Shown here: positions 1 to 9,123 of the stretch, piece by piece | Layout: each line of letters opens with the position of its first letter | Position numbering within the stretch: the stretch's first letter is position 1 | DNA from: JBDOQU01 sp039839375 | GTDB taxonomy: Bacteria > Pseudomonadota > Alphaproteobacteria > DSM-16000 > Inquilinaceae | Reading direction: 5' to 3' | Assembly (NCBI RefSeq): GCF_039839375.1 | Contig: NZ_JBDOQU010000006.1 | Location: 1 to 64,000, forward strand | DNA: 64,000 nt | The notes under the pieces: generated by a model | Databases searched by the model: none | Told to the model about the DNA's origin: nothing | The model's input: the letters and a program-made list of their open reading frames with translations, nothing else | Translations under genes and position numbers: made by a program

Positions 1-41
1 CTCAGCCGCTGATCCATCACACAGGTCTCTCTCCAGGGCAT
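1..41 (-). CDS. IS481-family transposase, 5' end only (runs off window)
   Basis: Read on the minus strand from the ATG at 41, the frame begins MPWRETCVMDQRL and leaves the window. This opening matches, from memory, the start of many IS481-type DDE transposases (MPWKET..MDQR). A good Shine-Dalgarno (GGAGG) lies just upstream. The flanking stretch to about 110 carries repeated GTGACAG-type motifs (CTGTCACCT on the plus strand), as expected inside the end of such an element. Only 13 codons are visible, so whether the gene is intact is unknown. Confidence 0.6.
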   Translation of the reverse strand, partial: MPWRETCVMDQRL

Positions 42-112
42 GGCCGCACCTCCTGCAACCACTCTGAGACCTGTCACCCATGTCGCCGGGCTAAACTGTC
101 ACCTATCTATCC
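42..112. mobile_element. Probable IS481 element end (leader and terminal repeat region)
   Basis: Non-coding leader between the transposase start and the flanking repeat. It has two spaced ACCTGTCACC / CTGTCACCT motifs and a GCCGGGCTAAA segment typical of IS481 left ends. The exact outer boundary and any target duplication cannot be set because the other end lies outside the window. Confidence 0.45.
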
Positions 113-230
113 GGGTTGGACCCTCACCCAACCCTCTCCCACGAGGGGAGAGGGCTACCCACTTACCCTCGCCCCTCAGGGGAGAGGGAGGGACCCGACC
201 CGAAGGGGCGGGAGGGTGAGGGGAAAGTCC
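113..230. repeat. GC-rich palindromic intergenic repeat (CCCTCACCC / GGGGAGAGGG type)
   Basis: The stretch alternates CCCTCACCC, CCTCTCCC, AGGGGAGAGGG and GGGTGAGGGG blocks that pair into nested hairpins; it begins with CCCTCACCC and ends with the complementary GGGTGAGGGG. This kind of repeat is common between genes in high-GC proteobacteria. It lies at the 3' end of pbpC and may act as a terminator or mRNA-stabilising structure (inference). Confidence 0.6.
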
Positions 231-2300
231 CTACTCCAGCCACACCGTCGCTGTCTCCGAAGCGCCTTCCGCATCCAGCACGATCACGGTCGCGAGGCCC
301 CGGCCTGCCGGGCGCCATTCGGTTTCACGGCGGAGCGGGGACGAGTCGATCGGGCGGCCGTTGACGAGCCAGCGCAGCGGTCGCTCGCCGCCACGGGCGA
401 TGAGGGGGACGGTCGGGGCGTCGAGGTCCAGCGTCGCGCCGTCCTGGGGGAAGTCCAGCGTGAGCGGTTGGGACAGTGCGATCCCTTGAACCGGCGATGG
501 GGATATAGCGCGGTCGAAGCGGCGGAGGTGGGGCGGCAGGTCGGACGTGCCGGCCAGCAGCACGTCCGAGGGCGGCGGGCCGGGTAGCACTTCGTCGGGC
601 TTCGGCAGCAGGTGGAAGAGGCGGAACATCAGCGGCGCGGCGGTATTGCGGCCGTAGCGGTCGGGGCTGGGGGTGCCATCGGGCCGGCCGACCCAGACGC
701 CGATCGTGTGGCCGCCGTCATAGCCGACGGCCCAGGCGTCGCGGAAGCCGTAGGAGGTGCCGGTCTTGTATGCGACGGTCCGCCCGTCCGCCAGATAGCC
801 CGCCGGCACCATTGCGGATGGCGGGGTGACGGAAGTGAGGATGTCCGTCACCTGCCAGGCCGCGGCCGCCGTCAGCAGATGCCGGCCCTCACCTCCCGGA
901 TCGTCCAGACGGGTGCGCAGCGGCCGGGCGACGCCGCCTTCCGACAGCGCGGCATAGAGGGTCGTCAAATCGTAGAGCGTCGTCCCGACGCCGCCGAGCG
1001 CGATCGGCAGGCCGGGCGGTTCGGCCGGATCATGCAGCGTCAGCGGCGCGCCGGCTGAACGGAAACGGGCCACCAGCCGCGCCGGTCCCACCCGTTCGAA
1101 CACCGCCACCGCAGGGATGTTGAGGGAGCGGACCAGCGCCTCCCGCACCGTCACGTCGCCGGAGAAGACCGGGTCGAAATTGGTCGGCGCGTAGTCGCCG
1201 AAGCGGCGGGGCCGGTCCTCGATCAGGGTTTCGGGATGGACGATCCTGTCTTCGAACGCCATGCCGTAGATGAAGGGTTTCAGCGTCGAGCCGGGGGAGC
1301 GGATCGCGGTGGCAAGGTCGACCTGTCCCGACCGCGCCCCGGCGAAGAAATCGGCTGAGCCGACATAGGCGCGCACCGCTCGGCTGTCGTTCTCCACCAC
1401 CAGCACGGCGAGGTTCGCCCGGCCGCGCAGATCGCCCAACGCCCGTTCGGCCAGCCTCTCCGCCGCCGCCTGCAGCCCGCCGTCGATGGTGGAGCGGATG
1501 GCGGCGCCGGGCGGCGCTTCCGCCACTAGCCGGTCGGCCAGATGGGGCGCGCGGAACGGCATCGGGCGGCGGGCATGGGGAACCTCCTCCTCCATCGCCT
1601 CCGCCACCATGCGCGGCGTCAGAACCCCCGCCGACGCCATCCGGGCGAGCACCTTGTCCCGCGCCGCGCGGGCGAGGTCCGGGAACCGATCGGGACGGGT
1701 CGCGGTCGGGGATTGCGGCAGGGCCACCAGCAACGCCGCCTCACCCCGGCTCAGCGCCGCCGGTTCCTTCCCGAACCAGGCGAGCGACGCCGCCCGCACC
1801 CCCTCCAGATTCCCGCCGAAGGGGGCGAGCGTGAGATAGAGGCCGAGGATTTGGTCCTTGGTGAAATGCAGCTCAAGCTGGACGGCGCGCGCCATCTCTA
1901 TCAGCTTGGACCGGATGGTGCGCGGGCGCGGCTCCAGCAGCCGGGCGACCTGCATGGTCAGCGTCGATCCGCCGGAAACGATCTCACCGGCCGCGATCCA
2001 TTGACCGACCGCGCGGGCCAGAGCAAGGGGATCGACGCCGGCATGATGCCGGAACCGCCCATCCTCATAGGCGATCAGCATCTCAAGATAGGCGGGCGAC
2101 ACCTCATCCACGGCAGCGGGCAGCCGCCAGTAACCGTCGACGCTGGTGTAGGCGCGTAGCAGGTCGCCCTCGGCGTCCAGCACCATCGTCGAATGCTGGT
2201 GGTACCGCTCCAGCGCCGGCGGGTAGCGGTGGTCCAGCCAGGCCGCCAGCCCGACGAGCAGGACCAGCGCCGCCAGTACGCCATGGACGGCCGCCCGCAT
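231..2300 (-). CDS. pbpC: Penicillin-binding protein 1C
   Basis: Bifunctional class A peptidoglycan synthase (glycosyltransferase plus transpeptidase) acting in the periplasm, anchored by an N-terminal membrane helix (about residues 5-21). The glycosyltransferase domain shows the catalytic E79-D80 in a YEDGRF motif and GGSTLTMQ at 110-117. The transpeptidase domain shows S338-T-L-K341, S392-L-N and K512-T-G. The C-terminal 90 residues match the PBP1C-specific beta domain. At 689 aa it is shorter than the E. coli protein but has every domain. It starts 7 bp after the alpha-2-macroglobulin gene, the usual yfhM-pbpC pairing, so it is probably co-transcribed. Confidence 0.95.
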   Translation of the reverse strand: MRAAVHGVLAALVLLVGLAAWLDHRYPPALERYHQHSTMVLDAEGDLLRAYTSVDGYWRLPAAVDEVSPAYLEMLIAYEDGRFRHHAGVDPLALARAVGQWIAAGEIVSGGSTLTMQVARLLEPRPRTIRSKLIEMARAVQLELHFTKDQILGLYLTLAPFGGNLEGVRAASLAWFGKEPAALSRGEAALLVALPQSPTATRPDRFPDLARAARDKVLARMASAGVLTPRMVAEAMEEEVPHARRPMPFRAPHLADRLVAEAPPGAAIRSTIDGGLQAAAERLAERALGDLRGRANLAVLVVENDSRAVRAYVGSADFFAGARSGQVDLATAIRSPGSTLKPFIYGMAFEDRIVHPETLIEDRPRRFGDYAPTNFDPVFSGDVTVREALVRSLNIPAVAVFERVGPARLVARFRSAGAPLTLHDPAEPPGLPIALGGVGTTLYDLTTLYAALSEGGVARPLRTRLDDPGGEGRHLLTAAAAWQVTDILTSVTPPSAMVPAGYLADGRTVAYKTGTSYGFRDAWAVGYDGGHTIGVWVGRPDGTPSPDRYGRNTAAPLMFRLFHLLPKPDEVLPGPPPSDVLLAGTSDLPPHLRRFDRAISPSPVQGIALSQPLTLDFPQDGATLDLDAPTVPLIARGGERPLRWLVNGRPIDSSPLRRETEWRPAGRGLATVIVLDAEGASETATVWLE

Positions 2301-2307
2301 GGCCCCG

Positions 2308-5300
2308 TCAGTCCGCCGGAATGACGGTGAGCCGGCGAAGCGCCGTGCTGGCGTTGTATTCCGGCTTGTACATGTCCTCCACGAACGAGGCCGGCAGGGC
2401 GAAGTCCCCCGGCGTCACGGCCCGCGCCAGATAGGCCAGCCGGAACTCCCGCCCGCCTGCGGACAGGTCGAGAGCAGCGACATAGCGGTCGTCCCTGATT
2501 TCCACATGGAGCGGCTGGGTGAGGTCGAGCGTCTCCGCGAAATCGCCGAGGCCGCGCCCGTCCCCGATGCTGGGATTTTCGATCTCCAGCCCGGCCGGCA
2601 GCAGATCCACCACCAGGATCTGATGGTCGAGGGTCGTCAGCGCCCGGCCGGTGATCATCACCAGCACCAGATCGTTCTGGCGGACGGAGGGCCCCTTCTG
2701 GCCACGGAGCGGTATGCCCTCGATAGTGTAATAGACACGATTGAGCGTGAAGCCGTTCTCCACCCATTGCGGGGGATCTTCCGGAATGCCGCGCAGGCTG
2801 ACGGTGCGGCGCACCGCTTCCGCGCCGTCGTTGGTGACGGCGATGCCTTGCGCCAATTCCTCGGCGGTGGGATCGAGGGTGAGACCGCCATCCGCGCCTT
2901 CGGCGGGATGCCCGTTCACCGTCAGTTCCAGCGGGCCGCCGCCGGCGAGCGACGCTGCCGCCATCGCCGCCCAGGCATTTTCCTGGGTGCTGGTCCAGCG
3001 GGTCTGACCCAGCAGGTCAGCCGTCCGCTCCCCCTGGGCCAGCACCGCGTCGATGGGTCGTCCGGCCTCTGCCATCAGCGTCGTCACCGCCGCCCGGTCC
3101 CGCAGTTCCGAGCCATAGTCGCGGACCGTGAGGGAGTCGGGGCCGGGGCGGGTATCCTCCGCCGCCGCGCGGAACGCCCTGTCGGCGCGGTCCATCTCCC
3201 CATAGGCGGCCAGCGCGGCGCCGAGCTGCGCCTTGGCGATCGGGGTGCGGAAGGCTTCCAGGCAGGTGTCGGCGTAGTAGCGGAGGTCGCTGATCTCCGC
3301 GACGCCGGCGCGGGCCAGGACATCCAGCGCGTAGGCCGCCGCCGGCTGGCACTGTTCCCGCGAATACCAGCGGGAGACATAATCCTGCATGTAGGAAAGC
3401 CCTCGCCGCAACGCCGCCTTCGGCACGTCGAAGCCTTCACTCCGGGCGCGGATCAGGAAATCCATCGCATAGGCGGTCAGCCAGTCATCGGGTTCTCCGA
3501 AAGGAGACCAGACGGCGAATGGCCCGTCGGCCCGCTGGAGCGCCAGCACGCGGTTGATCGCCTGCTGGACCTTCCGGTCCGCATCGTCGGGGCGGAAGCC
3601 GCCGCCGGCGGCGGCGGCGAGTTCGTCGGCGTAGAGCAGCGGCAGCGCGCGGCTGGTCGTCTGCTCAAGGCAGGCATAGGGGTAATCGTCCAGCGCCTTT
3701 ATCAGCCCCGGCACGTCGAGATTGGGCCGGCTGGAGAAGCTGGCGGCGAGTTCCAGGGTGCCGGGCAGGTACAAATCCGCCAGGCCGTTATCGATGATGA
3801 AGGTCTCCCCCGGTTCAAGAACCCCGGTCAGCCTGTTCGACATGATCGGCTGCGCCGGCCGCACCGCGATCTCCCATTGCCGCTCCACCGCGAAGCCGTC
3901 CGGCCCGCTGAGCGACAGGCGGATTTCGCCGGTCCCGGGTTCGCCGCCGACAAGCGTCACCGGCAGGGTTGCGCGTGCATCGGTCGCCAGCGGACCGTCG
4001 AACGCCGCCTCCCCGTCCACCGTCACCGCGCCGCCGGCCGAAAGTTCGGCCCGATAGGAACCGGCGGGACCGGCGACATTGTGCAGGCTCAAGGTTGCGA
4101 TGGCCCGGTCGCCCGGCGCCAGGAAGCGCGGCAGCGCCACCTCCGCCACCACGGGATCGCGCACAATCATCGACCGCTCGGCGCCGCCCACCGCGCCCGC
4201 GCTCCAGGCCACGGCCATCAGGCGCAGTTCGCCATTATAATCGGGGATATCCAGAGGCACGGTCGCCTCTCCATCCGGCCCGACCTCCACGATGCCGGAA
4301 TAAAGCGCCACCGTCTTCGTGATCGCGACGCGCGGGCCGGCCATCTGGTCCCCGTCGCCGCCGCTGCGGACATTGCCGCGACGCCCCTCGCTGACGATCA
4401 GGTTGCCGTAAAGGTCGCGCATGTCGACCCCCAGCGCCCGCTGGCCGAAATAATGCTCGACCGGATCGGGGGAGGCGAAATCCGTCAGCAGCAGGATGCC
4501 TTCATCCACCGCCGCCAGCGTCAGATAGGCCTCGTCGCCTTCCGCAAGACCGGAGACGGCGATGGGGATATCCACCGTCTGGCGGGGCCGGATCTCGGCC
4601 GGCGCATCGATCTCCACCGCCAGCATCCGGTCCGACTGGTCGATATCGAACCAGGCGACGCCGACGGCGCGCACCGGCCCGCGCTCACCCTCCTCCTCCG
4701 CCTCCGCCATCGGCCGGAACGCCGTCGCCAGGATATAGGCGCCGACGCCCCAATCCTCGTCCACCGGCACTTCCAGCGTCGCGCCGCCTTCCGGCAGGGC
4801 GATGTCGTAGGTTTCCAGGATGCCGCTATTGGCGACCGTCACCAGCGCCCGGCCGGCGAAGGGCGCGGTCAACCGAATCTGCGCCGTATCGCCCGCCCGA
4901 TAGGTCGAGCGGTCGAGCGCGACCGTCATCTGGTCCGGCGTATCGGCGAGGGATGGCGCGGTCCACCAGCCGGCGCTGAAGCGGACGCTGCTCGCCGCCC
5001 CGGTTTCCGAGTCGAACACGTCCAGCCGGTAGCGGCCCCAATCCACACTTTCCAGGATTTCGGCGGGGTCGGCGGCCGCGATGTCGATCGCCCCGGACGC
5101 CACCGGCCGGTCGCGGACGACGACCCGGTAATCCCATGCCCCGCCGGTGGAGAACCATTGATAGTCGTAGATTTCCCGCACCAGTTCCCAATTCGCGCCG
5201 GGCAGGGCGATGCGTTCGCCCTCGCCGTCCAGCGCGATCAGGGAGAAGTCCGCCGGCGTGTCCTGGGCCACCCTTCCGCCGGCCGGTCCTTCGATCCCGA

Positions 5301-7512
5301 TCCATGGACCGCGCCCCCGCACCGGCAGGGTCAGCGTCTGATTGACCGGCCTACCGCCGATGTCGAACAAGCTGACCCGGATTTCCGCCTCAAGCGGCAG
5401 GCTGGTGTCGGGCAGGGAGTCGAGCAGGATGGGGAGACTGGCCTGACCCTCGACATTCGTCGCCTCCATCGGCAGGGAGACGCGCTGCGGCTGCAAATCC
5501 TCCTGCGTCAGCCCGAACGCATAGTTCTCCCAATCGGGGAAAGGCGAGAGGGCGGCGCGCACCGCCAGATCCGCCTCGCCCGGCAGGTCGGCCGCCGGCG
5601 CGCCATAGAGAAACTGCGCGTCGGCCGTGATCGTGACCGTCTCTCCCGGTCGCAGCGCGTCGGCCTCGGTCGTCAGGTCGAGCCGCATGCGGAGCGGCAC
5701 GAAATCCTCCACCTGGAAATACGCGGTCCCGATGACGGGACCGTCCTCCGCCATCCGCGCCTCGACCGTCCAGATCCCGGTCCTGGCGTTCGGCGGCAGG
5801 GGGATATCGTGGGCATAGCCGCCCGCGCCCTGGTCGGAGACCGTCACGTCATCGGCCTCCACGCCGTCCGGCCTGATAAGGCGGAGGGAAAGCGGCAAGC
5901 CCACCTCCCCCGCCGCGCGGTCGTCCCGCAGCAGGGCCGTCAGATGCACGATCTCCCCCGGCCGATAGACCCCGCGCTCGGTATAGAGATAGGCGTCGAG
6001 CGGTCCCGGCTCCTGCCGGCCGCTGACGCCCCGGTCGCTGAGGTCGAAGGCCGGCCCGGTCAGTTCCAGGAAGGTGAAATCCCCTTCGGGCCCGTAGGCC
6101 AGGATCGCGGCGGGGCGATTGCCGCCCTCCCCGCGCGTCAGACCGGCGGCGAAGGTGATGATGCCTTCCGAATCCGTCCGCCCCTCGCCCAGAACCGAAT
6201 TGTTGCGGGCCAGCAGCGTGACGCGCGCGCCCTCCATCGCCTCGGCGGTGGCGAGGGAGCGCACGCCGACCGTCAGCCCGTGCTGGCCGGAGAAGCTGGA
6301 GAGGCCGATATCGGTCACCACCAGCCATTGCACGCCGGCGAGGCTGTAGCGCCATTCGTCGTCTTCGTCGGCATTGCGGGCGGCCAGGATGTAGATGCCG
6401 GGATCGGTTTCCGGCAGCAGCTCGTCCACCGGCACGCCGGTGACGACCGTGCGGTTGGGCTGGTTCTCGACCGGCATGGAGCCTTCCCAGACGGCCTCGC
6501 CATGGGTCTCCGCGATCTCGTCAAGCTCATAGCCGCCCAGATTCGCGCCGGCGATGCGGTCCTGCACGACCTGGTCTATCAGATTGCGGTCGTTGATCCT
6601 CAGCAACCGCAGCGCGACCTCGTCGACATTGACCGTGGTCAGCGGGGCGGTGCCTTCGCCCATGCGCGGCAGGACATAGGTCCCGGCGCGGAACCCCACG
6701 GTCGGCGTCCGGTCGGGGACGGTGAGATCGAAGCTGTCGGTTTCCATCAGCGACCGCCCGTCCTGGGCGGGCAGTCCGGCCAGCGCCGTGACCTCGTAGG
6801 TCTCGCCATGGCGGACGCCTTCCAGGCAGAGCGCGTCGTCGGACGCCAGCGCCTCCACCGGGACCTCCGGCGAGATGCGGACATAGTCGCCATAGGTGAC
6901 GAGGCGCGGATCGGAGAGCGCGGAGGTGAAATAGAGGCAGAGCTGAGGCCTCTCCTGCTCGAACCGCGCCTCTATGCGCTCGATCTGGAAGCCGTACTGC
7001 CGAAGGAGGAAATCGAGCTTTTGGGCCAGATCCTTGTCTTCGGGGAGCATGCCCGCCAGTTCCTGGTAGGCGGAGATCGCCGCCGACCATTCGCCCCGCG
7101 CCTCCAGCAGCGGGGCGGCCAGATGCAGGGCCGCCTCGCGTTCCTCACCGTTAACGGCGGTGCGATAGGCGATGAGCGCCGACCACAAGGTCGCGGGATT
7201 TTCCGGCTCCACCATGGCCCAGACCCCGGCCAGGTCGCGCCAGACGGCGCTGTCGTCGGGGCGGAGGCCGGCCAGGCCGCGCGCCGGGTCCAGCGCGTCC
7301 CGCGGCCGGTCGGCCTTGAACGCCGCGGCGATCTGCGACCGCAGCGTCTCCTCCGGCGGCAGGTCGCTCTCCTGGGCTGCGTCCGCCAGCCGATAGCGAT
7401 ACTGCCACGCGGCGTCGAGCAGTTCCGGCGCATCGAGAGCGCGGGCCGGCGCGACGATCAGGATAAGCAGTCCGGCGAACCAGGCCCCGAGCCACCAAAC
7501 ACGCCCCGTCAT
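2308..7512 (-). CDS. Bacterial alpha-2-macroglobulin (large protease-trap protein)
   Basis: 1734-aa envelope protein with an N-terminal hydrophobic signal (about residues 5-25, ending near ARA-LD); no lipobox Cys is evident, so it may be periplasmic rather than lipid-anchored. The family traps attacking proteases through a bait region and an internal thioester. The thioester motif is intact: C1281-L-E-Q1284. MG2-type beta domains (the YLYTERGVYRPGE stretch) precede it and a helical thioester domain follows. It is directly followed by pbpC, as in E. coli yfhM-pbpC, consistent with the proposed joint role in protecting and repairing the cell wall. The opposite strand is also open across the gene, but that is a codon-bias shadow. 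Confidence 0.93.
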   Translation of the reverse strand: MTGRVWWLGAWFAGLLILIVAPARALDAPELLDAAWQYRYRLADAAQESDLPPEETLRSQIAAAFKADRPRDALDPARGLAGLRPDDSAVWRDLAGVWAMVEPENPATLWSALIAYRTAVNGEEREAALHLAAPLLEARGEWSAAISAYQELAGMLPEDKDLAQKLDFLLRQYGFQIERIEARFEQERPQLCLYFTSALSDPRLVTYGDYVRISPEVPVEALASDDALCLEGVRHGETYEVTALAGLPAQDGRSLMETDSFDLTVPDRTPTVGFRAGTYVLPRMGEGTAPLTTVNVDEVALRLLRINDRNLIDQVVQDRIAGANLGGYELDEIAETHGEAVWEGSMPVENQPNRTVVTGVPVDELLPETDPGIYILAARNADEDDEWRYSLAGVQWLVVTDIGLSSFSGQHGLTVGVRSLATAEAMEGARVTLLARNNSVLGEGRTDSEGIITFAAGLTRGEGGNRPAAILAYGPEGDFTFLELTGPAFDLSDRGVSGRQEPGPLDAYLYTERGVYRPGEIVHLTALLRDDRAAGEVGLPLSLRLIRPDGVEADDVTVSDQGAGGYAHDIPLPPNARTGIWTVEARMAEDGPVIGTAYFQVEDFVPLRMRLDLTTEADALRPGETVTITADAQFLYGAPAADLPGEADLAVRAALSPFPDWENYAFGLTQEDLQPQRVSLPMEATNVEGQASLPILLDSLPDTSLPLEAEIRVSLFDIGGRPVNQTLTLPVRGRGPWIGIEGPAGGRVAQDTPADFSLIALDGEGERIALPGANWELVREIYDYQWFSTGGAWDYRVVVRDRPVASGAIDIAAADPAEILESVDWGRYRLDVFDSETGAASSVRFSAGWWTAPSLADTPDQMTVALDRSTYRAGDTAQIRLTAPFAGRALVTVANSGILETYDIALPEGGATLEVPVDEDWGVGAYILATAFRPMAEAEEEGERGPVRAVGVAWFDIDQSDRMLAVEIDAPAEIRPRQTVDIPIAVSGLAEGDEAYLTLAAVDEGILLLTDFASPDPVEHYFGQRALGVDMRDLYGNLIVSEGRRGNVRSGGDGDQMAGPRVAITKTVALYSGIVEVGPDGEATVPLDIPDYNGELRLMAVAWSAGAVGGAERSMIVRDPVVAEVALPRFLAPGDRAIATLSLHNVAGPAGSYRAELSAGGAVTVDGEAAFDGPLATDARATLPVTLVGGEPGTGEIRLSLSGPDGFAVERQWEIAVRPAQPIMSNRLTGVLEPGETFIIDNGLADLYLPGTLELAASFSSRPNLDVPGLIKALDDYPYACLEQTTSRALPLLYADELAAAAGGGFRPDDADRKVQQAINRVLALQRADGPFAVWSPFGEPDDWLTAYAMDFLIRARSEGFDVPKAALRRGLSYMQDYVSRWYSREQCQPAAAYALDVLARAGVAEISDLRYYADTCLEAFRTPIAKAQLGAALAAYGEMDRADRAFRAAAEDTRPGPDSLTVRDYGSELRDRAAVTTLMAEAGRPIDAVLAQGERTADLLGQTRWTSTQENAWAAMAAASLAGGGPLELTVNGHPAEGADGGLTLDPTAEELAQGIAVTNDGAEAVRRTVSLRGIPEDPPQWVENGFTLNRVYYTIEGIPLRGQKGPSVRQNDLVLVMITGRALTTLDHQILVVDLLPAGLEIENPSIGDGRGLGDFAETLDLTQPLHVEIRDDRYVAALDLSAGGREFRLAYLARAVTPGDFALPASFVEDMYKPEYNASTALRRLTVIPAD

Positions 7513-7602
7513 CCCGACCTCCCTAGGCTGATGTCGCTTTCTACCCTGAGTCGCAGTTCAACATGTCATTGTTGCGGCATGAACGAATGGACATCGCGTC
7601 CG

Positions 7603-7634
7603 CGTTGCCATTACCGCAACGCCCGTTGCGCAAC
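7603..7634. promoter_or_regulatory. Candidate LysR operator(s) upstream of the DUF3100 gene
   Basis: A perfect dyad CGTTGC-N7-GCAACG (7603-7621) is followed immediately by the palindrome GTTGCGCAAC (7625-7634); a further GTTGCGG half-site lies at 7571. The inner TGC-N7-GCA fits the T-N11-A rule for LysR-type binding sites. Identical half-sites and spacing recur at 10054-10072, before the dehydrogenase operon. The local regulator at 9124 is the obvious candidate binder (inference). Confidence 0.55.
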
Positions 7635-7726
7635 TATCGCCTTCCTTGAACCGCCCGCGCATGGACAATGAGGAAAGAAAGATAATAAGAACGGATCAAA
7701 TCCAGCAACAGTGAGGGGGATTCGCG

Positions 7727-8542
7727 GTGGAGAGAAGTTCGACGACAAGCATCCTGTGCCTGCATCTGATCGTGCTCGGCATCGTCCTGGTTTCCGAGGT
7801 GATCGGCGTCAGGCTGATACCGATCGGCATCGCGACGGTTATCCTGCTGCCGATCCTCTACGCCTTCGCGATGGGCATCCTGCTCAATCCCAATTCGCTG
7901 AAGCTGACGAAGAAGATCCTGACGCCGAAGGCGGTGAAGATGTCCGGCGTCATGATCGCCGTCGCCATCATGCCGTTCATCGCGAAGTTCGGCACCACGG
8001 TCGGCCCTCAGATGCAGACGATCATCGAGACGGGCCCGGCGCTCGTCCTTCAGGAGATCGGCAATCTGGGCACCATCCTGATCGCCTTCCCCGTCGCCGT
8101 CCTGCTGCTGAAGATGGGCCGGGAGGCGATCGGCGCCTGCTATTCCATCGACCGCGAGCCCAACCTGGCGCTGATCGCCGACAAGTACGGGCTGAACAGC
8201 CCCGAAGGCGCGGGCGCCATGGGCGTCTACGCCACGGGCACGCTGATCGGCACCTTCGTCTTCGCCATCATGCCGCCGCTGATCCACGCGCTGGGCATCT
8301 TCGACGTCCGCGCGCTGGCGATGTCGTGCGGCATCGGTTCGGGCAGCATGCTGGCCGCCTGCTCCGGCGCGCTGGTGGCGGCGATCCCGGACCAGGAGGA
8401 CACGATCCTGGCCCTGGCGGCCGCCAGCAACATCCTGACCTATGCGACCGGCCTCTATGTCGGCGTCTTCGTCGCGCTGCCGCTGACCGAGTGGCTCTAT
8501 CGCAAGGCCCGCCCCGGCGAGACCCGGGCGTCGGCGGCTTAA
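7727..8542 (+). CDS. DUF3100 family integral membrane protein
   Basis: A 271-aa, very hydrophobic protein with about seven predicted membrane segments. It resembles the DUF3100 family, whose function is unassigned; a carrier role is plausible. GTG start is preceded by a GAGGGGGA ribosome-binding site. Conserved-looking loops include GNLGTILIAFP, SPEGAGAMGVYATG and CGIGSGSMLAACSGAL, the last two rich in Gly/Ser as in substrate-binding regions of secondary carriers. A second small membrane protein starts 15 bp later, so the two probably form one complex. Downstream come a LysR regulator and two dehydrogenases, suggesting uptake of a small carboxylate or hydroxyacid (inference). Confidence 0.8.
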   Translation: MERSSTTSILCLHLIVLGIVLVSEVIGVRLIPIGIATVILLPILYAFAMGILLNPNSLKLTKKILTPKAVKMSGVMIAVAIMPFIAKFGTTVGPQMQTIIETGPALVLQEIGNLGTILIAFPVAVLLLKMGREAIGACYSIDREPNLALIADKYGLNSPEGAGAMGVYATGTLIGTFVFAIMPPLIHALGIFDVRALAMSCGIGSGSMLAACSGALVAAIPDQEDTILALAAASNILTYATGLYVGVFVALPLTEWLYRKARPGETRASAA

Positions 8543-8557
8543 GGGAGGACGAGGGAC

Positions 8558-9067
8558 ATGAGCACCAACGAAACCAACGCCGCCACGTTCGAGACGAACC
8601 AGGTGGAGCTCGACGAGCGGAAGATCAACGTCGTCAACACGCTGGGGCTGCTGCTGATCGCCTGCGTGATCGGGCTGATCGGCAACTGGGTGGCGACGGG
8701 GACCAACCCGCTCGCCGCGCTGCCGGGCATGGCGATCCTCTATGTCTTCTGCGTGATCGGCGTCCTGCTGGCCAAGGGCGCGCCCTTCTACCTGCCCAGC
8801 GTCGCCTGGATCTCGCTGGTCGCCATCATCGCGACCATTCCCGGCGTGCCCGGCAGCGCCTATGTGGTCGAGCAGGTGGACAAGCTGAACTTCCTGGCGC
8901 TCGCCACCCCGGCGCTGGCCTATGGCGGCCTGGCGCTGACCCAGAGCGAGTTCCGGATCGCCCGGAGGTCGGGGTGGAAGATCGTCATCGTCGCCATCTG
9001 CGTGATGTTCGGAACCTACATAAGCTCCGTCATCGTCGCGGACCTGGTCCTCAGGATCGGCGGCTAG
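8558..9067 (+). CDS. Small five-helix membrane protein, partner of DUF3100 protein
   Basis: 169 aa: a polar N-terminus of about 27 residues, then about five membrane helices (roughly 28-46, 55-75, 83-101, 113-130, 142-165). I do not recognise a named family; proteins of this type accompany DUF3100 genes. The ATG has a strong site (GGGAGGA, 8 nt upstream) and lies 15 bp after the DUF3100 stop, so translation is likely coupled. Size and topology would suit the small subunit of a two-part carrier. It could equally be an assembly factor. Confidence 0.7.
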   Translation: MSTNETNAATFETNQVELDERKINVVNTLGLLLIACVIGLIGNWVATGTNPLAALPGMAILYVFCVIGVLLAKGAPFYLPSVAWISLVAIIATIPGVPGSAYVVEQVDKLNFLALATPALAYGGLALTQSEFRIARRSGWKIVIVAICVMFGTYISSVIVADLVLRIGG

Positions 9068-9123
9068 GGAAGAAGCGCCGGACCGGCTTCCCATGATGGG
9101 GAGCCGGCCCGGCGGCCAAGCTG

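Noticed and set aside
2299..7671. 1790-codon open frame antisense to the alpha-2-macroglobulin gene
   Set aside because: Arg/Gly/Pro/His-rich translation with no domain; a codon-bias shadow in high-GC DNA. The minus-strand protein has a signal peptide and thioester motif.
7634..9094. 486-codon antisense frame over the DUF3100 pair
   Set aside because: Asp/Arg/Gln/His-rich composition with no hydrophobic core, typical of a shadow; the plus-strand frames have good ribosome sites and membrane helices.
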